From positions 62,001-126,000 of the forward strand of contig NZ_BAAADV010000007.1 in assembly GCF_039522665.1 (NCBI RefSeq): a DNA stretch of 64,000 bases. The letters run 5' to 3'. Of this stretch, positions 25,469 through 33,582 are shown in pieces. The translations under genes and the position numbers were made by a program. Every line of letters begins with the position of its first letter. The first letter of the stretch is position 1. The DNA is from Natronoarchaeum mannanilyticum. Lineage in GTDB: Archaea; Halobacteriota; Halobacteria; Halobacteriales; Natronoarchaeaceae. Under the pieces are notes generated by a model, which saw nothing but the letters and a program-made list of their open reading frames with translations, ran no database searches and was not told the DNA's origin.

Positions 25469-25753
25469 ATGGAACTGCGGGTTATCGAGAGCAGCGACGA
25501 GGAGATCTCTATCGAGATCGGCGGGGAGGACCACACGTTCATGAACGTGCTGAAGGGCGCACTGCTGGAGACGGAGGGCGTCACCGCGGCGACGTACGAC
25601 GTGAACCCCGAGCAGTCCGGCGGTCAGACCGAGCCGATTCTCTCGGTCAAGACCGACGAGACGATCGAACCGCTCGACGCGATCGAGGACGCAGCCGGTC
25701 GAATCCGCGACAAGACGACGGCGTTCAAGGACGCGTACGACGCCGCCGCGTAA
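25469..25753 (+). CDS. rpoL: DNA-directed RNA polymerase subunit L
   Basis: The 94-aa protein is the archaeal RpoL (Rpb11/Rpc19-like) subunit, which pairs with RpoD in the assembly platform of RNA polymerase. [15 protein letters not shown] and [20 protein letters not shown] are conserved family segments. The C-terminal helix ([20 protein letters not shown]) forms the dimer helix. Length is as expected. It is divergent from phr and convergent with the small gene that follows. Confidence 0.95.
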   Translation: MELRVIESSDEEISIEIGGEDHTFMNVLKGALLETEGVTAATYDVNPEQSGGQTEPILSVKTDETIEPLDAIEDAAGRIRDKTTAFKDAYDAAA

Positions 25754-25780
25754 CCGACGGGGATTTCCTTCTGATCGCCG

Positions 25781-26053
25781 CTACTCGCCGTCGAGCGCCG
25801 CCGCCAGCGTTTCGAGTTCGGCCTTTCGGAGCGCGCGGTCGGCGTCGATCGAGTCGTCCAGGGCGTCGACGCGCTCGCGAATCGCCGCGCGCATCTCCGA
25901 CTTGGCGGGGAACGGCTTCGCACCCACATCGTGACCGACGGTCTCAGCGATCGCCGCGAGATCTTCCTTGGTGAACCCGGCCGACCCCTCGCGCTCGAAG
26001 CGGCCGACGCCGACGCGGATTTCGTTGCGCAACTCGTTGACGGTCGGGCTCAT
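25781..26053 (-). CDS. Small conserved-looking haloarchaeal protein
   Basis: I do not recognise a family for this 90-aa protein. It is highly charged and predicted helical: MSPTVNELRNEIRVGVGRFE, then FTKEDLAAIAETVGHDV and a C-terminal coiled-coil-like stretch (RALRKAELETLAAALDGE). It has no membrane span, Cys or metal motif. Its ATG overlaps (ATGA) the stop codon of the 45-codon ORF just upstream, and originally may have overlapped hisF in the same way, implying translational coupling to hisF. Confidence 0.6.
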   Translation of the reverse strand: MSPTVNELRNEIRVGVGRFEREGSAGFTKEDLAAIAETVGHDVGAKPFPAKSEMRAAIRERVDALDDSIDADRALRKAELETLAAALDGE

Positions 26054-26215
26054 AGCCGCACCGGCACCCCGCGTTCGTCCAGAACCACCTTTTTCCGCCT
26101 CGGGTGCGCTGACGCGCACCACTCGGCGCAAAAATCTGGGCCAAAAAGCTCCTCGCTCACTTCGTTCGCTCGGAGTACACTACTCATAGCCGCACCGGCA
26201 CCCCGCGCTCGTCCA
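26049..26215. repeat. 33-bp direct repeat of the hisF 3' end
   Basis: The sequence at 26183-26215, containing the last codons and stop of hisF, is repeated at 26049-26081 with 32 of 33 bases identical. The copies are 134 nt apart start to start. Between them lies a haloarchaeal-type repeat string (CGAACGAAGTGAGCG on the minus strand). Confidence 0.9.
26050..26187 (-). CDS. 45-codon ORF ending in a copy of the HisF C-terminus
   Basis: This frame starts at an ATG overlapping the hisF stop (ATGA), runs 45 codons and ends with a TGA overlapping the next gene's ATG. Its last ten residues, [10 protein letters not shown], are identical to the end of HisF because the DNA is duplicated. The middle ([21 protein letters not shown]) comes from the inserted segment. 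It has no homologous fold I can name. It may be a by-product of the duplication that happens to keep translation coupled across the operon; whether a stable peptide is made is unknown. Confidence 0.35.
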   Translation of the reverse strand: MSSVLRANEVSEELFGPDFCAEWCASAHPRRKKVVLDERGVPVRL

Positions 26216-26999
26216 AGTATTCTTTCACGTCCCGGATCGAGTACTCGTCGAAGTGGAAGATCGACGCCGCCAGCGCCGCGTCGGCGTCGGCCTCGGTGAA
26301 CACCTCGTAGGCGTCTTCCGGGCCGCCACAGCCCGACGAGGCGATGACCGGCGTGTCGACGGCGTCGCAGACCGCGTCCGTGAGGGGAACGTCGTACCCC
26401 TCCTTGGTGCCGTCCTTGTCGATCGAGTTGACGAACAGCTCGCCGGCGCCCCGGGACTCAGCCTCTTTAGCCCACTTGATGACGTCGATGCCGGTGCCCT
26501 CTCGGCCGCCTTTCTTGGTACACTCGAACCAGCAGGACTCGCCGTCGACGTCGAAGTAGTGCTCGCCGCCCTCGTCGAACCGCCGCTTGGCGTCGACGCT
26601 GATCACGATGCACTGGCTGCCGAACGCCGCAGCGCCCTCGTTTATCAGCTCGGGGCGTTCGAGCGCGCCGGTGGTGATCGAGACCTTGTCCGCGCCGGCC
26701 CGGAGCGTCTCTTTGATGTCCTCGCGCGTCCGGATGCCGCCGCCGACGGTGAGCGGGATGAACACCTCGTCGGCGACGTCTTCGACGACGCCGAGCATCG
26801 TTTCGCGACCGTCCGCGCTGGCGGTGATGTCGAGGAAGACGAACTCGTCTGCGCCGGCCTCGTTGTATCGCTTGGCCATCTCGACCGGATCCCCGGTGTA
26901 TTCGAGGTCCTCGAAATGAACGCCGGTGTACACCGCCGGGTTCCCGTCGTCGTCGAGGTCCACGTCGATACAGGGGATGATCCGTTTCGTGAGACCCAT
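26184..26999 (-). CDS. hisF: Imidazole glycerol phosphate synthase, cyclase subunit
   Basis: The 271-aa beta/alpha barrel closes the imidazole ring to give IGP and AICAR, using ammonia from HisH. Catalytic Asp12 lies in [10 protein letters not shown], and the second catalytic Asp in VISVDAKRR. Phosphate loops GGGIRT and ASSGCGG are visible. The start [13 protein letters not shown] at 26999 is the family start; the frame continues upstream without family character. hisH is not adjacent. The 3' end is duplicated just downstream. Confidence 0.95.
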   Translation of the reverse strand: MGLTKRIIPCIDVDLDDDGNPAVYTGVHFEDLEYTGDPVEMAKRYNEAGADEFVFLDITASADGRETMLGVVEDVADEVFIPLTVGGGIRTREDIKETLRAGADKVSITTGALERPELINEGAAAFGSQCIVISVDAKRRFDEGGEHYFDVDGESCWFECTKKGGREGTGIDVIKWAKEAESRGAGELFVNSIDKDGTKEGYDVPLTDAVCDAVDTPVIASSGCGGPEDAYEVFTEADADAALAASIFHFDEYSIRDVKEYLDERGVPVRL

Positions 27000-27135
27000 T
27001 CTGAACGAATCTACTCGCCCGGGGTATACAAAGGGACCGCTACGGGGCGAAATTAGCCAAGCGCGCGTCCGCGGTCGGTCCGCCGCACGATCACTGGTCG
27101 GTCGCCGCACGATCGCCGAACCGCGATCGGCGGCG

Positions 27136-28017
27136 TCACCCCTCGACCAGCGGCTCCAGTGCGCCGGCGAACGCGACGCCGAGGACGAACCCCGCGCCGT
27201 GGGCGTACACGTTGACGAACATGCCGTCGCGAACGGTCTGCTGCGGGAACAGCCCGATCACGAACGTCCCCAGCAGCACCGCGACCAGCGCGACCGGGAC
27301 GGCCCGCACGGCGACGCGACGCAGCTGGCCGGCGTCGGGACGGAGCGGAACGTCGCCGCCGGACGCCAGTGCGAGCACGCAGAGCGCGGCGCTGACGCCG
27401 ACCGCGCCCAGCACCAGCGGATCGACGGCGTCGGCGTGGACGACGTAGAACGTCGTCGCGAGCGCGAGCCAGACGAGCGCGCCGGCGAACGTCGCGGTCG
27501 ACCGGGAGTAGAGCGCCCGCAGCCAGACGAGCAGCGCGACGAACACGAACCCGCCGGTGGCCGCGACGACCGCCGAGAAGCCGCTGCTGGTCGGCGCCGG
27601 CCCGGCGTACCAGAGCCGGAGCGTCGCGTAGTTCGCGAGGTTGACCGCGACGGGGACCGCGACGAGCAGCGCGGCCGTGGTCGCGTGGAACCAGCGGCGT
27701 CGCCGCGCGCGGAGACAGAGCATGTACGCCATCGGCGCCCCCGCGAGGAACCCGAGCACGTTGTTACGCAGGTGTATCGGCGTCGCGTGGACGTACGCGG
27801 CGGTCAGGAACTCCGCAAGCTCGGGATCGGCGTGGTAGAGCGCGAGCCGGGCGCGCTGGTCGGGCGTCGTGAGCGCGTAGACGACCAGCAGCCCGAGCGG
27901 GACGGCGAGCAGGACGAGCAGATCCAGCGCGACGGCGTCGCGGCCGTACCCGAGACTCGCGGGACCGGCGTCGCCGTCGCCCAGCGGCTCCTCGGTCGTC
28001 TCGTTTTCGGTCGCCAC
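27136..28017 (-). CDS. Rhomboid-like membrane protein
   Basis: The 293-aa protein has about seven or eight membrane spans. His77, His82 and Asn86 in YVHATPIHLRNN match the rhomboid H-x4-H-x3-N motif. GFSA (146-149) puts Ser148 where the serine nucleophile of GxSG stands, and His273 in VYAHGAGFVLG matches the catalytic His. The final Gly of GxSG is Ala here, so activity is uncertain. If active it would cut membrane-spanning substrates. It stands alone, 118 nt from hisF on the same strand. Confidence 0.75.
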   Translation of the reverse strand: MATENETTEEPLGDGDAGPASLGYGRDAVALDLLVLLAVPLGLLVVYALTTPDQRARLALYHADPELAEFLTAAYVHATPIHLRNNVLGFLAGAPMAYMLCLRARRRRWFHATTAALLVAVPVAVNLANYATLRLWYAGPAPTSSGFSAVVAATGGFVFVALLVWLRALYSRSTATFAGALVWLALATTFYVVHADAVDPLVLGAVGVSAALCVLALASGGDVPLRPDAGQLRRVAVRAVPVALVAVLLGTFVIGLFPQQTVRDGMFVNVYAHGAGFVLGVAFAGALEPLVEG

Positions 28018-28174
28018 AGTCGTCCTCCGCCGCGGCGTCGCGCGCGGCTATCGGGAGTTCGGTCGGGCGCCGTATCTTTCTTTCCCGGGTCGGGACGCCG
28101 TCGGCGACCTGCCGCTACTTCGGCGGGACGCCGAAGCGCCCTCATCGCAGCGGTAACGGCGTCTCTCCGATCGG

Positions 28175-29863
28175 TCAGGAGAGGTCGTAGACGCGCGCCT
28201 CGTAGGGCCGCAGCCGGATCGGCTCCGCGAGGTCGCCGCCCTCGGCGTCGTAGTTTCCGACCAGCAGGTCGGCCTCTCGATCGCCGGCGAACTCGGAGAG
28301 GTCGAGTTCGGGTTCGCCGTCGAAGAAGTTGCAGACGACCAGCAGCTCCCCGTCGCCGAGCGTCCGGCGGTAGGCGAACACCTCGGAGTGATCGGACAAC
28401 AGGAGTTCGTAGTCGCCGTAGACGAAGATGTCCCGATCCTCGCGCAGGTCGATCAGCTCGCGGTAGTAGTGCCAGATCGAGGTCTCGTCGGCGCGGGCGG
28501 CTTCGACGTTGATCTCGTCGTGGCGTTCGTTGACCTTGATCCACGGCTCGCCTTCCGAGAACCCCGCGTTCTTCTCGGCGGACCACTGCATCGGCGTCCG
28601 GGCGTTGTCGCGGCTGCGCGCCTCGATCTGGTGTCGAACGCCCTCGTAGGAGTCGGCCCACTCGTCGAGCGCGATGTCGACGTGATTGGCCGCCTCGACG
28701 TCGCGGATCTCCTCGCGCTCCCAGTCGGCGTTGGTCATGCCGATCTCCTGGCCCTGGAAGACGAAGGGCGTCCCCTGCAGGGTAAAGAGGAAGGTTGCGA
28801 GCATCTTCGCCGACTCGCGTCGATACTCGCCGTCGTCGCCGAACCGCGAGACGGCGCGGGGCTGGTCGTGGTTCGAGAGGTAGAGGCAGTTCCAGCCGTC
28901 GCCGGCGAGTTGCTCCTGCCAGTCGGTGATGATCCGCTTGAGCTCGCCCAGATCGAGGTCGTCGACGTTCCACTTCCCGCCGTCGCCGGTGTCGACGCCC
29001 ATGTGCTCGAAGTGGATCAGCATCGAGAACCCCTCGGGGCCGACGTACTCGGTCGCCCGCTCGGCGTCGACGTTGATCATCTCGCCGACGGTCATCACGT
29101 CCCGCCCGTCCAGCGTGCGCTCGTACATCTCCTCGAAGTACTGCTCGATGTTCGGACCGTCGACGAAGTGCTCCTCGCCGGTGAGGCCGCCGTTCTCCTC
29201 GCCGTCGGGGAGGCCATCGGTCTTGGAGATCAGGTTGACGACGTCCATGCGGAAGCCGTCGATCCCTTTCTCTAACCACCAGTTCATCATCTCGAAGACC
29301 TCGTCGCGGACGTCCTCGTTGCGCCAGTTGAGGTCGGGCTGCTTCTCGTCGAACAGGTGGAGGTAGTACTCGCCGCGCTCGTCGTCGTAGGACCACGCCG
29401 AGCCGCCGAAGAAGGAGTCCCAGTTGTTGGGCGTCTCGCCGTCCTTCTCGCCCTCGTGCCAGTGGTAGTAGTCGTCGTACCGCTCGTCGCCCTCGCGGGA
29501 GTTGACGAACCACTCGTGTTCGTCGGAGGTGTGGTTGACGACGAGGTCCATGATCAGCCGCATGTCTCGATCGTGGAGCTCCTCCAGTAGGCGCTCCCAG
29601 TCGTCCATCGTGCCGAACTCGGGATGGATCGACTGGTAGTCGGCGATGTCGTACCCGTTGTCGGCCATCGGCGACTCGTAGACGGGGTTGAGCCAGACGA
29701 CGTCGACGCCGAGCTCGTCGAGGTAGTCGACCTTCTCGACGATCCCGGGAATGTCGCCGATCCCGTCGCCGTCCGAGTCGTTGAAGCTGCGCGGGTACAC
29801 CTGGTAGACGACCGCTTCCTTCCACCACTCGCGGTCGACGTCGGGCGCGTCTGCCTCGGTCAT
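28175..29863 (-). CDS. Alpha-glucosidase, GH13
   Basis: The 562-aa protein is a GH13 enzyme of the oligo-1,6-glucosidase/alpha-glucosidase type: WWKEAVVYQVYPRSF at the start, GVDVVWLNPVYESPM, then nucleophile Asp in GFRMDVVNLI, acid Glu in MTVGEMINV and the transition-state Asp in LSNHDQPR. Short-chain maltose or isomaltose hydrolysis, possibly with transglycosylation, is expected. There is no signal peptide, so it is cytoplasmic. ATG 29863 is the family start. It is divergent from the small gene at 30013 and begins the glucan block. Confidence 0.92.
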   Translation of the reverse strand: MTEADAPDVDREWWKEAVVYQVYPRSFNDSDGDGIGDIPGIVEKVDYLDELGVDVVWLNPVYESPMADNGYDIADYQSIHPEFGTMDDWERLLEELHDRDMRLIMDLVVNHTSDEHEWFVNSREGDERYDDYYHWHEGEKDGETPNNWDSFFGGSAWSYDDERGEYYLHLFDEKQPDLNWRNEDVRDEVFEMMNWWLEKGIDGFRMDVVNLISKTDGLPDGEENGGLTGEEHFVDGPNIEQYFEEMYERTLDGRDVMTVGEMINVDAERATEYVGPEGFSMLIHFEHMGVDTGDGGKWNVDDLDLGELKRIITDWQEQLAGDGWNCLYLSNHDQPRAVSRFGDDGEYRRESAKMLATFLFTLQGTPFVFQGQEIGMTNADWEREEIRDVEAANHVDIALDEWADSYEGVRHQIEARSRDNARTPMQWSAEKNAGFSEGEPWIKVNERHDEINVEAARADETSIWHYYRELIDLREDRDIFVYGDYELLLSDHSEVFAYRRTLGDGELLVVCNFFDGEPELDLSEFAGDREADLLVGNYDAEGGDLAEPIRLRPYEARVYDLS

Positions 29864-29982
29864 AGTCCGGTGGTCCGCCGCCCAGAAGCAAAAGCGGCGC
29901 GATACGTCGGGTCGCGTGACAGACGCGTCTCGGAAACCGACCCTCGATCGGGCATCCCGCTCGGCGGGCGAAGACAGCATCG

Positions 29983-29988
29983 CTTAAG
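29983..29988 (+). promoter_or_regulatory. TATA-like box of the 78-aa gene
   Basis: CTTAAG ends 24 nt before the ATG at 30013, matching the spacing seen for hisC. Confidence 0.4.
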
Positions 29989-30012
29989 TTCGCACGGCGG
30001 AAAATCTCGATC

Positions 30013-30249
30013 ATGACCGATCAGGACGTTCCGGACCACGAAACGGAGGACGTTCACTCGTCCGACGAACCGCACGGCGAGACCGTCGAGGCACCCGACT
30101 CGGAGTTCGCCGAGGGCGAGAAAGTCCCGACCGAGGCCCGGACGACCGCTCCCCAGAGCCCCTACGGGATGCGCGAGGTCGGCATCGGCGCCGTCGTCAC
30201 GGCGGTCGGACTGCTCGTGGCGTTCGTGATCCCGTTCCTGCTGGCCTAA
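30013..30249 (+). CDS. Small C-terminally anchored acidic protein
   Basis: The 78-aa protein is acidic for its first 45 residues and has one hydrophobic segment at the C-terminus (about 55-77, IGAVVTAVGLLVAFVIPFLL), so it should be a tail-anchored membrane protein. Proteins of this form are common in haloarchaea and have no known function. The CTTAAG box 24 nt upstream supports the start. Confidence 0.65.
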   Translation: MTDQDVPDHETEDVHSSDEPHGETVEAPDSEFAEGEKVPTEARTTAPQSPYGMREVGIGAVVTAVGLLVAFVIPFLLA

Positions 30250-30439
30250 CAAAGAACCGACGCGTTCGAGTCCCCGACTCGCGCGTCGATGGGAAGGGCG
30301 ATAGTCGCCCCGAAACTGAGCCTGTCTTGCTCCGTCGCCAGTCTCCCGGCAGCTTTCGGATTCTTGCTCTTGTAACAAAAATCTTCCGGCAGGTGGCCGC
30401 GAAAACAACCTCGACACGCGTAGCACCGCCCCCTGCTCA

Positions 30440-30796
30440 CTACCCGACCAACAGCGTCGCAGCGCCCCAGGCGACCCCGACGGCTGCGGCGCTCAGTCCG
30501 AAGTTCCCGACCGCGTGGACCGCTGCGAGTCGCCGCTCGCCCGACTCCCAGAGACGGACCCCAGCGACTGAAAAGGACGAGAACGTTGTGAACGCACCGC
30601 AGGCGCCGGTACCGACCAGCAGCGCGGCGTCGCCGCCGACACCGCCGAACACGACAAGGCCCAGCGCGAAACTACCCACGACGTTGACGGCGAGCGTGCC
30701 CCAGGGGAACGGATCGGCGGGCAGCGATTCTCCAAGGAGGTATCGCAGGACGGCGCCGACCGCACCGCCGAGGCCCACGAGAACGACCGGCTCCAT
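30440..30796 (-). CDS. crcB: Fluoride exporter CrcB/Fluc, subunit A
   Basis: The 118-aa four-span protein belongs to the Fluc family of fluoride channels. GGAVGAVLRYLLG, the WGTLAVNVVGSFALG motif and GACGAFTTFSSFS (Phe-box and central Na+ site) are all present. Fluc channels work as antiparallel dimers; here two different subunits are encoded side by side, as often seen. The start codon directly abuts the stop of the upstream crcB gene, so they form one transcript. Confidence 0.93.
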   Translation of the reverse strand: MEPVVLVGLGGAVGAVLRYLLGESLPADPFPWGTLAVNVVGSFALGLVVFGGVGGDAALLVGTGACGAFTTFSSFSVAGVRLWESGERRLAAVHAVGNFGLSAAAVGVAWGAATLLVG

Positions 30797-31198
30797 TCAG
30801 GCCACCACCTCGCCGCGGGGGTTCGCGATCGCCCGAACCGAGGCGCGCGCGGCCAGCACGGCGCCGAAACCGGTGGCGTAGCTCGCGAACAGGTACGCCA
30901 GTCCCAGCGGCGGCGCCGCCGTCAGCGCGTCGACGACGAACGTGCTGTAGGTCGTGAAGGACGACAGAAAGCCCGTCCCGAAGACGAACCGGGCGCGCTT
31001 CGAAAACGAACCGACCAGTCTGTTCTCGTAGACGATCGCCCCTAGCGCGAAGCTCCCGACGACGTTGACCGCGAGCGTCGAGAGCAGCGAGGACGAGATC
31101 GCGAGTTCGACGCCGTAACGCGCGGCGGCCCCAGCGAACCCGCCGACTGCGATCAGAAGTATCGTCTCGCCCCGCCCCGGTGCGTTCGTTCGGGACAC
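30797..31198 (-). CDS. crcB: Fluoride exporter CrcB/Fluc, subunit B
   Basis: The 133-aa partner has GGFAGAAARYGVEL, TLAVNVVGSFALGAIV and GTGFLSSFTTYSTF, the Fluc signature motifs, and four spans. The start is uncertain: GTG at 31198 (VSRTNAPGR) leaves a CTTTTGC TATA-like box about 33 nt upstream, while ATG 31231 would add 11 residues. I saw no fluoride riboswitch upstream. The pair protects against environmental fluoride. Confidence 0.9.
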   Translation of the reverse strand: MSRTNAPGRGETILLIAVGGFAGAAARYGVELAISSSLLSTLAVNVVGSFALGAIVYENRLVGSFSKRARFVFGTGFLSSFTTYSTFVVDALTAAPPLGLAYLFASYATGFGAVLAARASVRAIANPRGEVVA

Positions 31199-31318
31199 GT
31201 CTCTACCGGCTCGGACGGACGGGGATCGCAAAAGGCGTTCGCAATCGTCGGCGCGGACCGCGGTAGCGCGGCGGATCGCGATCGTCGGGCGGTTCCGGAC
31301 TACAGTACGACGCCGCGC

Positions 31319-33259
31319 TCAGGCCCGCAGGACGACGACGTCGTCGACCTCGACGTCGGCGGCGGGCGCGTTGACGTCCTCGCCGGAGACCAGGTCGGTC
31401 GTGTCGACGTCGGCGTCGACGGCGACGGACTCCGCGACGGGGCCGAAGTTCAGCACGACGACCACTCGCTCGCCCTCGGCCTGGCGGGCGTACGCGACGA
31501 CGCCGCCGTGGCTCGCCTCGACCTCGACGGGCTCGTAGTCGCCCTCGTAGCCCAGCGCGGGGTGGGCGTCGCGCGTCTCGATCAGGCTGCGGTAGTGGTC
31601 GCGCAGTTCCTCGTCGGCGGCCTCCCACTCGACTTTCTCGCGGCGGGTCTCCTCGGCGATCTCCTGGCCGGCGTACAGCAGCGGGACGCCGGGCAGCGTG
31701 AAGAGCGCGCCCGCGGCGGTGAACGCCTGCTTGCGGCCGCAGTCCTCGGCGTAGCGCGTCTCGTCGTGGTTCTCGATGTACAGCAGGAAGCCGGCGTGGT
31801 CGGGGAACCCGGTCTCGGCGCGGTTGTCGATGGCGTCGTGGATCGCCGTCGCGTCCGCCGCCCCGTTGCCGATCTGTCGCAGGTTGTGGTACAGCGTCGT
31901 GTCGAAGTGAACGTCGAAGCAGAGTTCGTGGAAGTCGGCGATGTAGGGGATCGTCTCGTCGAGCAGCAGGAACTCCGAGTCGTGGGATTTGACGCGGTCG
32001 CGGACCTCCTTCCAGAAGCTCGTGGGAACCGCCCAGGCCATGTCGCAGCGGAACCCGTCGACGACGGGCGCCCACTCGTCGACGGCGTCGAGCAGGTGCC
32101 GGCGAACCTCCAGGTTGTCGAAGTTGAAGTTCGCGATGTAGGGCCAGTCGAAGTACGTCGCGGGCACGTCCTCCTCGGGATCGTCCCACTCGTACCAGTC
32201 GCGGTACTCGGGATCGCCGTCCTCGGCGCGTTTGAAGTACTCGTGTTCGCGCGCGGAGTGGTTGAGCACGAGGTCGAACAGCACGTTGATGCCGTGGTCG
32301 TGGGCCTCGTCGACGAACGCCTCGAACTCCTCGCGCGTCCCCAGATCGTCGGCGATCGAGAAGAAGTCCGTGATGTTGTAGCCGTGGTCGAAGTCGTCGT
32401 TCTGCAGCACGGGCGAGAGCCAGATGCAGTCGACGCCCATCTCGGCGAGATACTCCAGCCGGTCGGCGATGGCGTCGAACGTCGCGGCCTCGCCGCCCGT
32501 GAACGTCCGGACGTACACCTCGTAGAGGGTCACCTCCTTGCCCCACTCCGGGGGTTCGTTCAGCCGCTCGATCTCGACGTCCTCGCCGACCGCGACGCCG
32601 ACGGTGTCGGCCACGCTGAACGTCTCGCCGAGCGCGACCACGTGGACGCGGCTGTACTCGCCGAGCGCGTCGAGCGACGCTCGGGCCTCGTGTCCGTCCA
32701 CCTCGAGTTCGTCGGTGTCGAGGGGGTCGCGGTCGTCGGCGTGGAACTCGACGTCCAGGTTCTCGGACGGAACGTCGCTGCTGGGTGCCGATGCGGGCTC
32801 GGCCTCGAACACGATCTCGTCGCCCTCGACGCGGGCGAACAGCTGGACGCGCGGACGGCCGCCGCTGTCGTAGCCGGCCGCCGTCGTCGCCGAACCGCTC
32901 GCGTAGCCCGAGCGCAGGCCCGAGCCCGACTGGAACCCCGACCCGGAGCGCAGTCCCGACCCGGAGATGCCCGAACCGGACTTCGTCGGGTCGGGCTCCG
33001 GCGGCGCGTATGACGCGGGGAACGCACGGATCGTCAGCTCGTGGGTGCCGTCGGGTGCGTCGAGCTCGACCGTGTACGTGCCGGGCTTGTCCGGCGTGAA
33101 CTGTTCGACCGGATCGTCGCCGAGTTCGGCGACGCTCCGGTCGGGCGCGTCGGCGAGACGCCACTGGTAGGCGCCGGCGGGGTCGGGGTCGCGCGGCGCC
33201 AGATCGACGGTCGATCCGACTGCCTCGAACCGAGGGGGGCCTGGATGGTGCATTGTCAC
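31319..33259 (-). CDS. Alpha-amylase family GH13 protein
   Basis: The 646-aa protein has an N-terminal Ig/CBM-like part (1-80), a Gly/Ser-rich linker of SGSGLRSG-type repeats (about 92-123), a second beta domain (135-225), then the GH13 barrel. Catalytic residues are Asp in GFRCDMAWAV, Glu in LLLDETIPY and Asp in YIENHDETR; LVLNHSA precedes them. It resembles cyclomaltodextrinase/neopullulanase-type cytoplasmic amylases. There is no signal peptide. ATG 33259 and an ATG six bases in (33253) are both possible. It is divergent from the GH15 gene. Confidence 0.88.
   Translation of the reverse strand: MTMHHPGPPRFEAVGSTVDLAPRDPDPAGAYQWRLADAPDRSVAELGDDPVEQFTPDKPGTYTVELDAPDGTHELTIRAFPASYAPPEPDPTKSGSGISGSGLRSGSGFQSGSGLRSGYASGSATTAAGYDSGGRPRVQLFARVEGDEIVFEAEPASAPSSDVPSENLDVEFHADDRDPLDTDELEVDGHEARASLDALGEYSRVHVVALGETFSVADTVGVAVGEDVEIERLNEPPEWGKEVTLYEVYVRTFTGGEAATFDAIADRLEYLAEMGVDCIWLSPVLQNDDFDHGYNITDFFSIADDLGTREEFEAFVDEAHDHGINVLFDLVLNHSAREHEYFKRAEDGDPEYRDWYEWDDPEEDVPATYFDWPYIANFNFDNLEVRRHLLDAVDEWAPVVDGFRCDMAWAVPTSFWKEVRDRVKSHDSEFLLLDETIPYIADFHELCFDVHFDTTLYHNLRQIGNGAADATAIHDAIDNRAETGFPDHAGFLLYIENHDETRYAEDCGRKQAFTAAGALFTLPGVPLLYAGQEIAEETRREKVEWEAADEELRDHYRSLIETRDAHPALGYEGDYEPVEVEASHGGVVAYARQAEGERVVVVLNFGPVAESVAVDADVDTTDLVSGEDVNAPAADVEVDDVVVLRA
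32885..32990 (-). repeat. SG-rich linker repeat in GH13 protein
   Basis: Codons for SGSGxxSG-type units recur in the linker (residues about 92-123), giving short imperfect DNA repeats of about 24 nt. The linker separates the N-terminal beta domain from the rest. Confidence 0.6.
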
Positions 33260-33582
33260 CTAGATGGTGAGTGGGAGGGGTCTTTTATTTCCCGATTCCC
33301 GACGCGGTACGTTATCGTCAGGCTCTATCATACTGATTCATCAGGTCTGTCACTGGCCATATACGTCGTACTGTCTATGTTACAACAGATCCGCGCGGGT
33401 TCGTTACGACGAAACGGCGCCTTCGTTTAGTTATCAGTTCGAACGAAGTCGTCACAAACCCCTCGCTCTGTGAATAGATGGCAAGTTCCGTGATGGCATA
33501 GGCAAGTTTATATGCCGCACACGGCTAAGTCGTGACGAACAATTTCCGCCTTCTTTGCAGGCGGGGGACTGGTCTTCACAGC
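33260..33582. promoter_or_regulatory. Divergent promoter region, GH13/GH15
   Basis: No gene is visible. This 323-nt gap separates two divergent glucan genes and must hold both promoters. AT-rich segments occur at 33280-33295 (TCTTTTATTTCCC, near the GH13 start) and 33500-33515 (AAGTTTATATGCC, about 70 nt before the GH15 start). ATCATACT at 33327-33334 matches a motif seen near both PadR genes and malQ. Confidence 0.45.

Noticed and set aside
27804-30014. Long open frame in another reading frame across the rhomboid and alpha-glucosidase genes
   Set aside because: The product is a low-complexity Arg-rich shadow; both real genes have strong catalytic motifs in their own frames.
30797-31318. Fluoride riboswitch upstream of the crcB pair
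   Set aside because: I looked for the conserved pseudoknot sequence before the upstream crcB start and did not find it.
31203-33164. Arg-rich open frame overlapping the GH13 amylase on the same strand
   Set aside because: It is a frame-shifted shadow of the amylase, without any domain signal.
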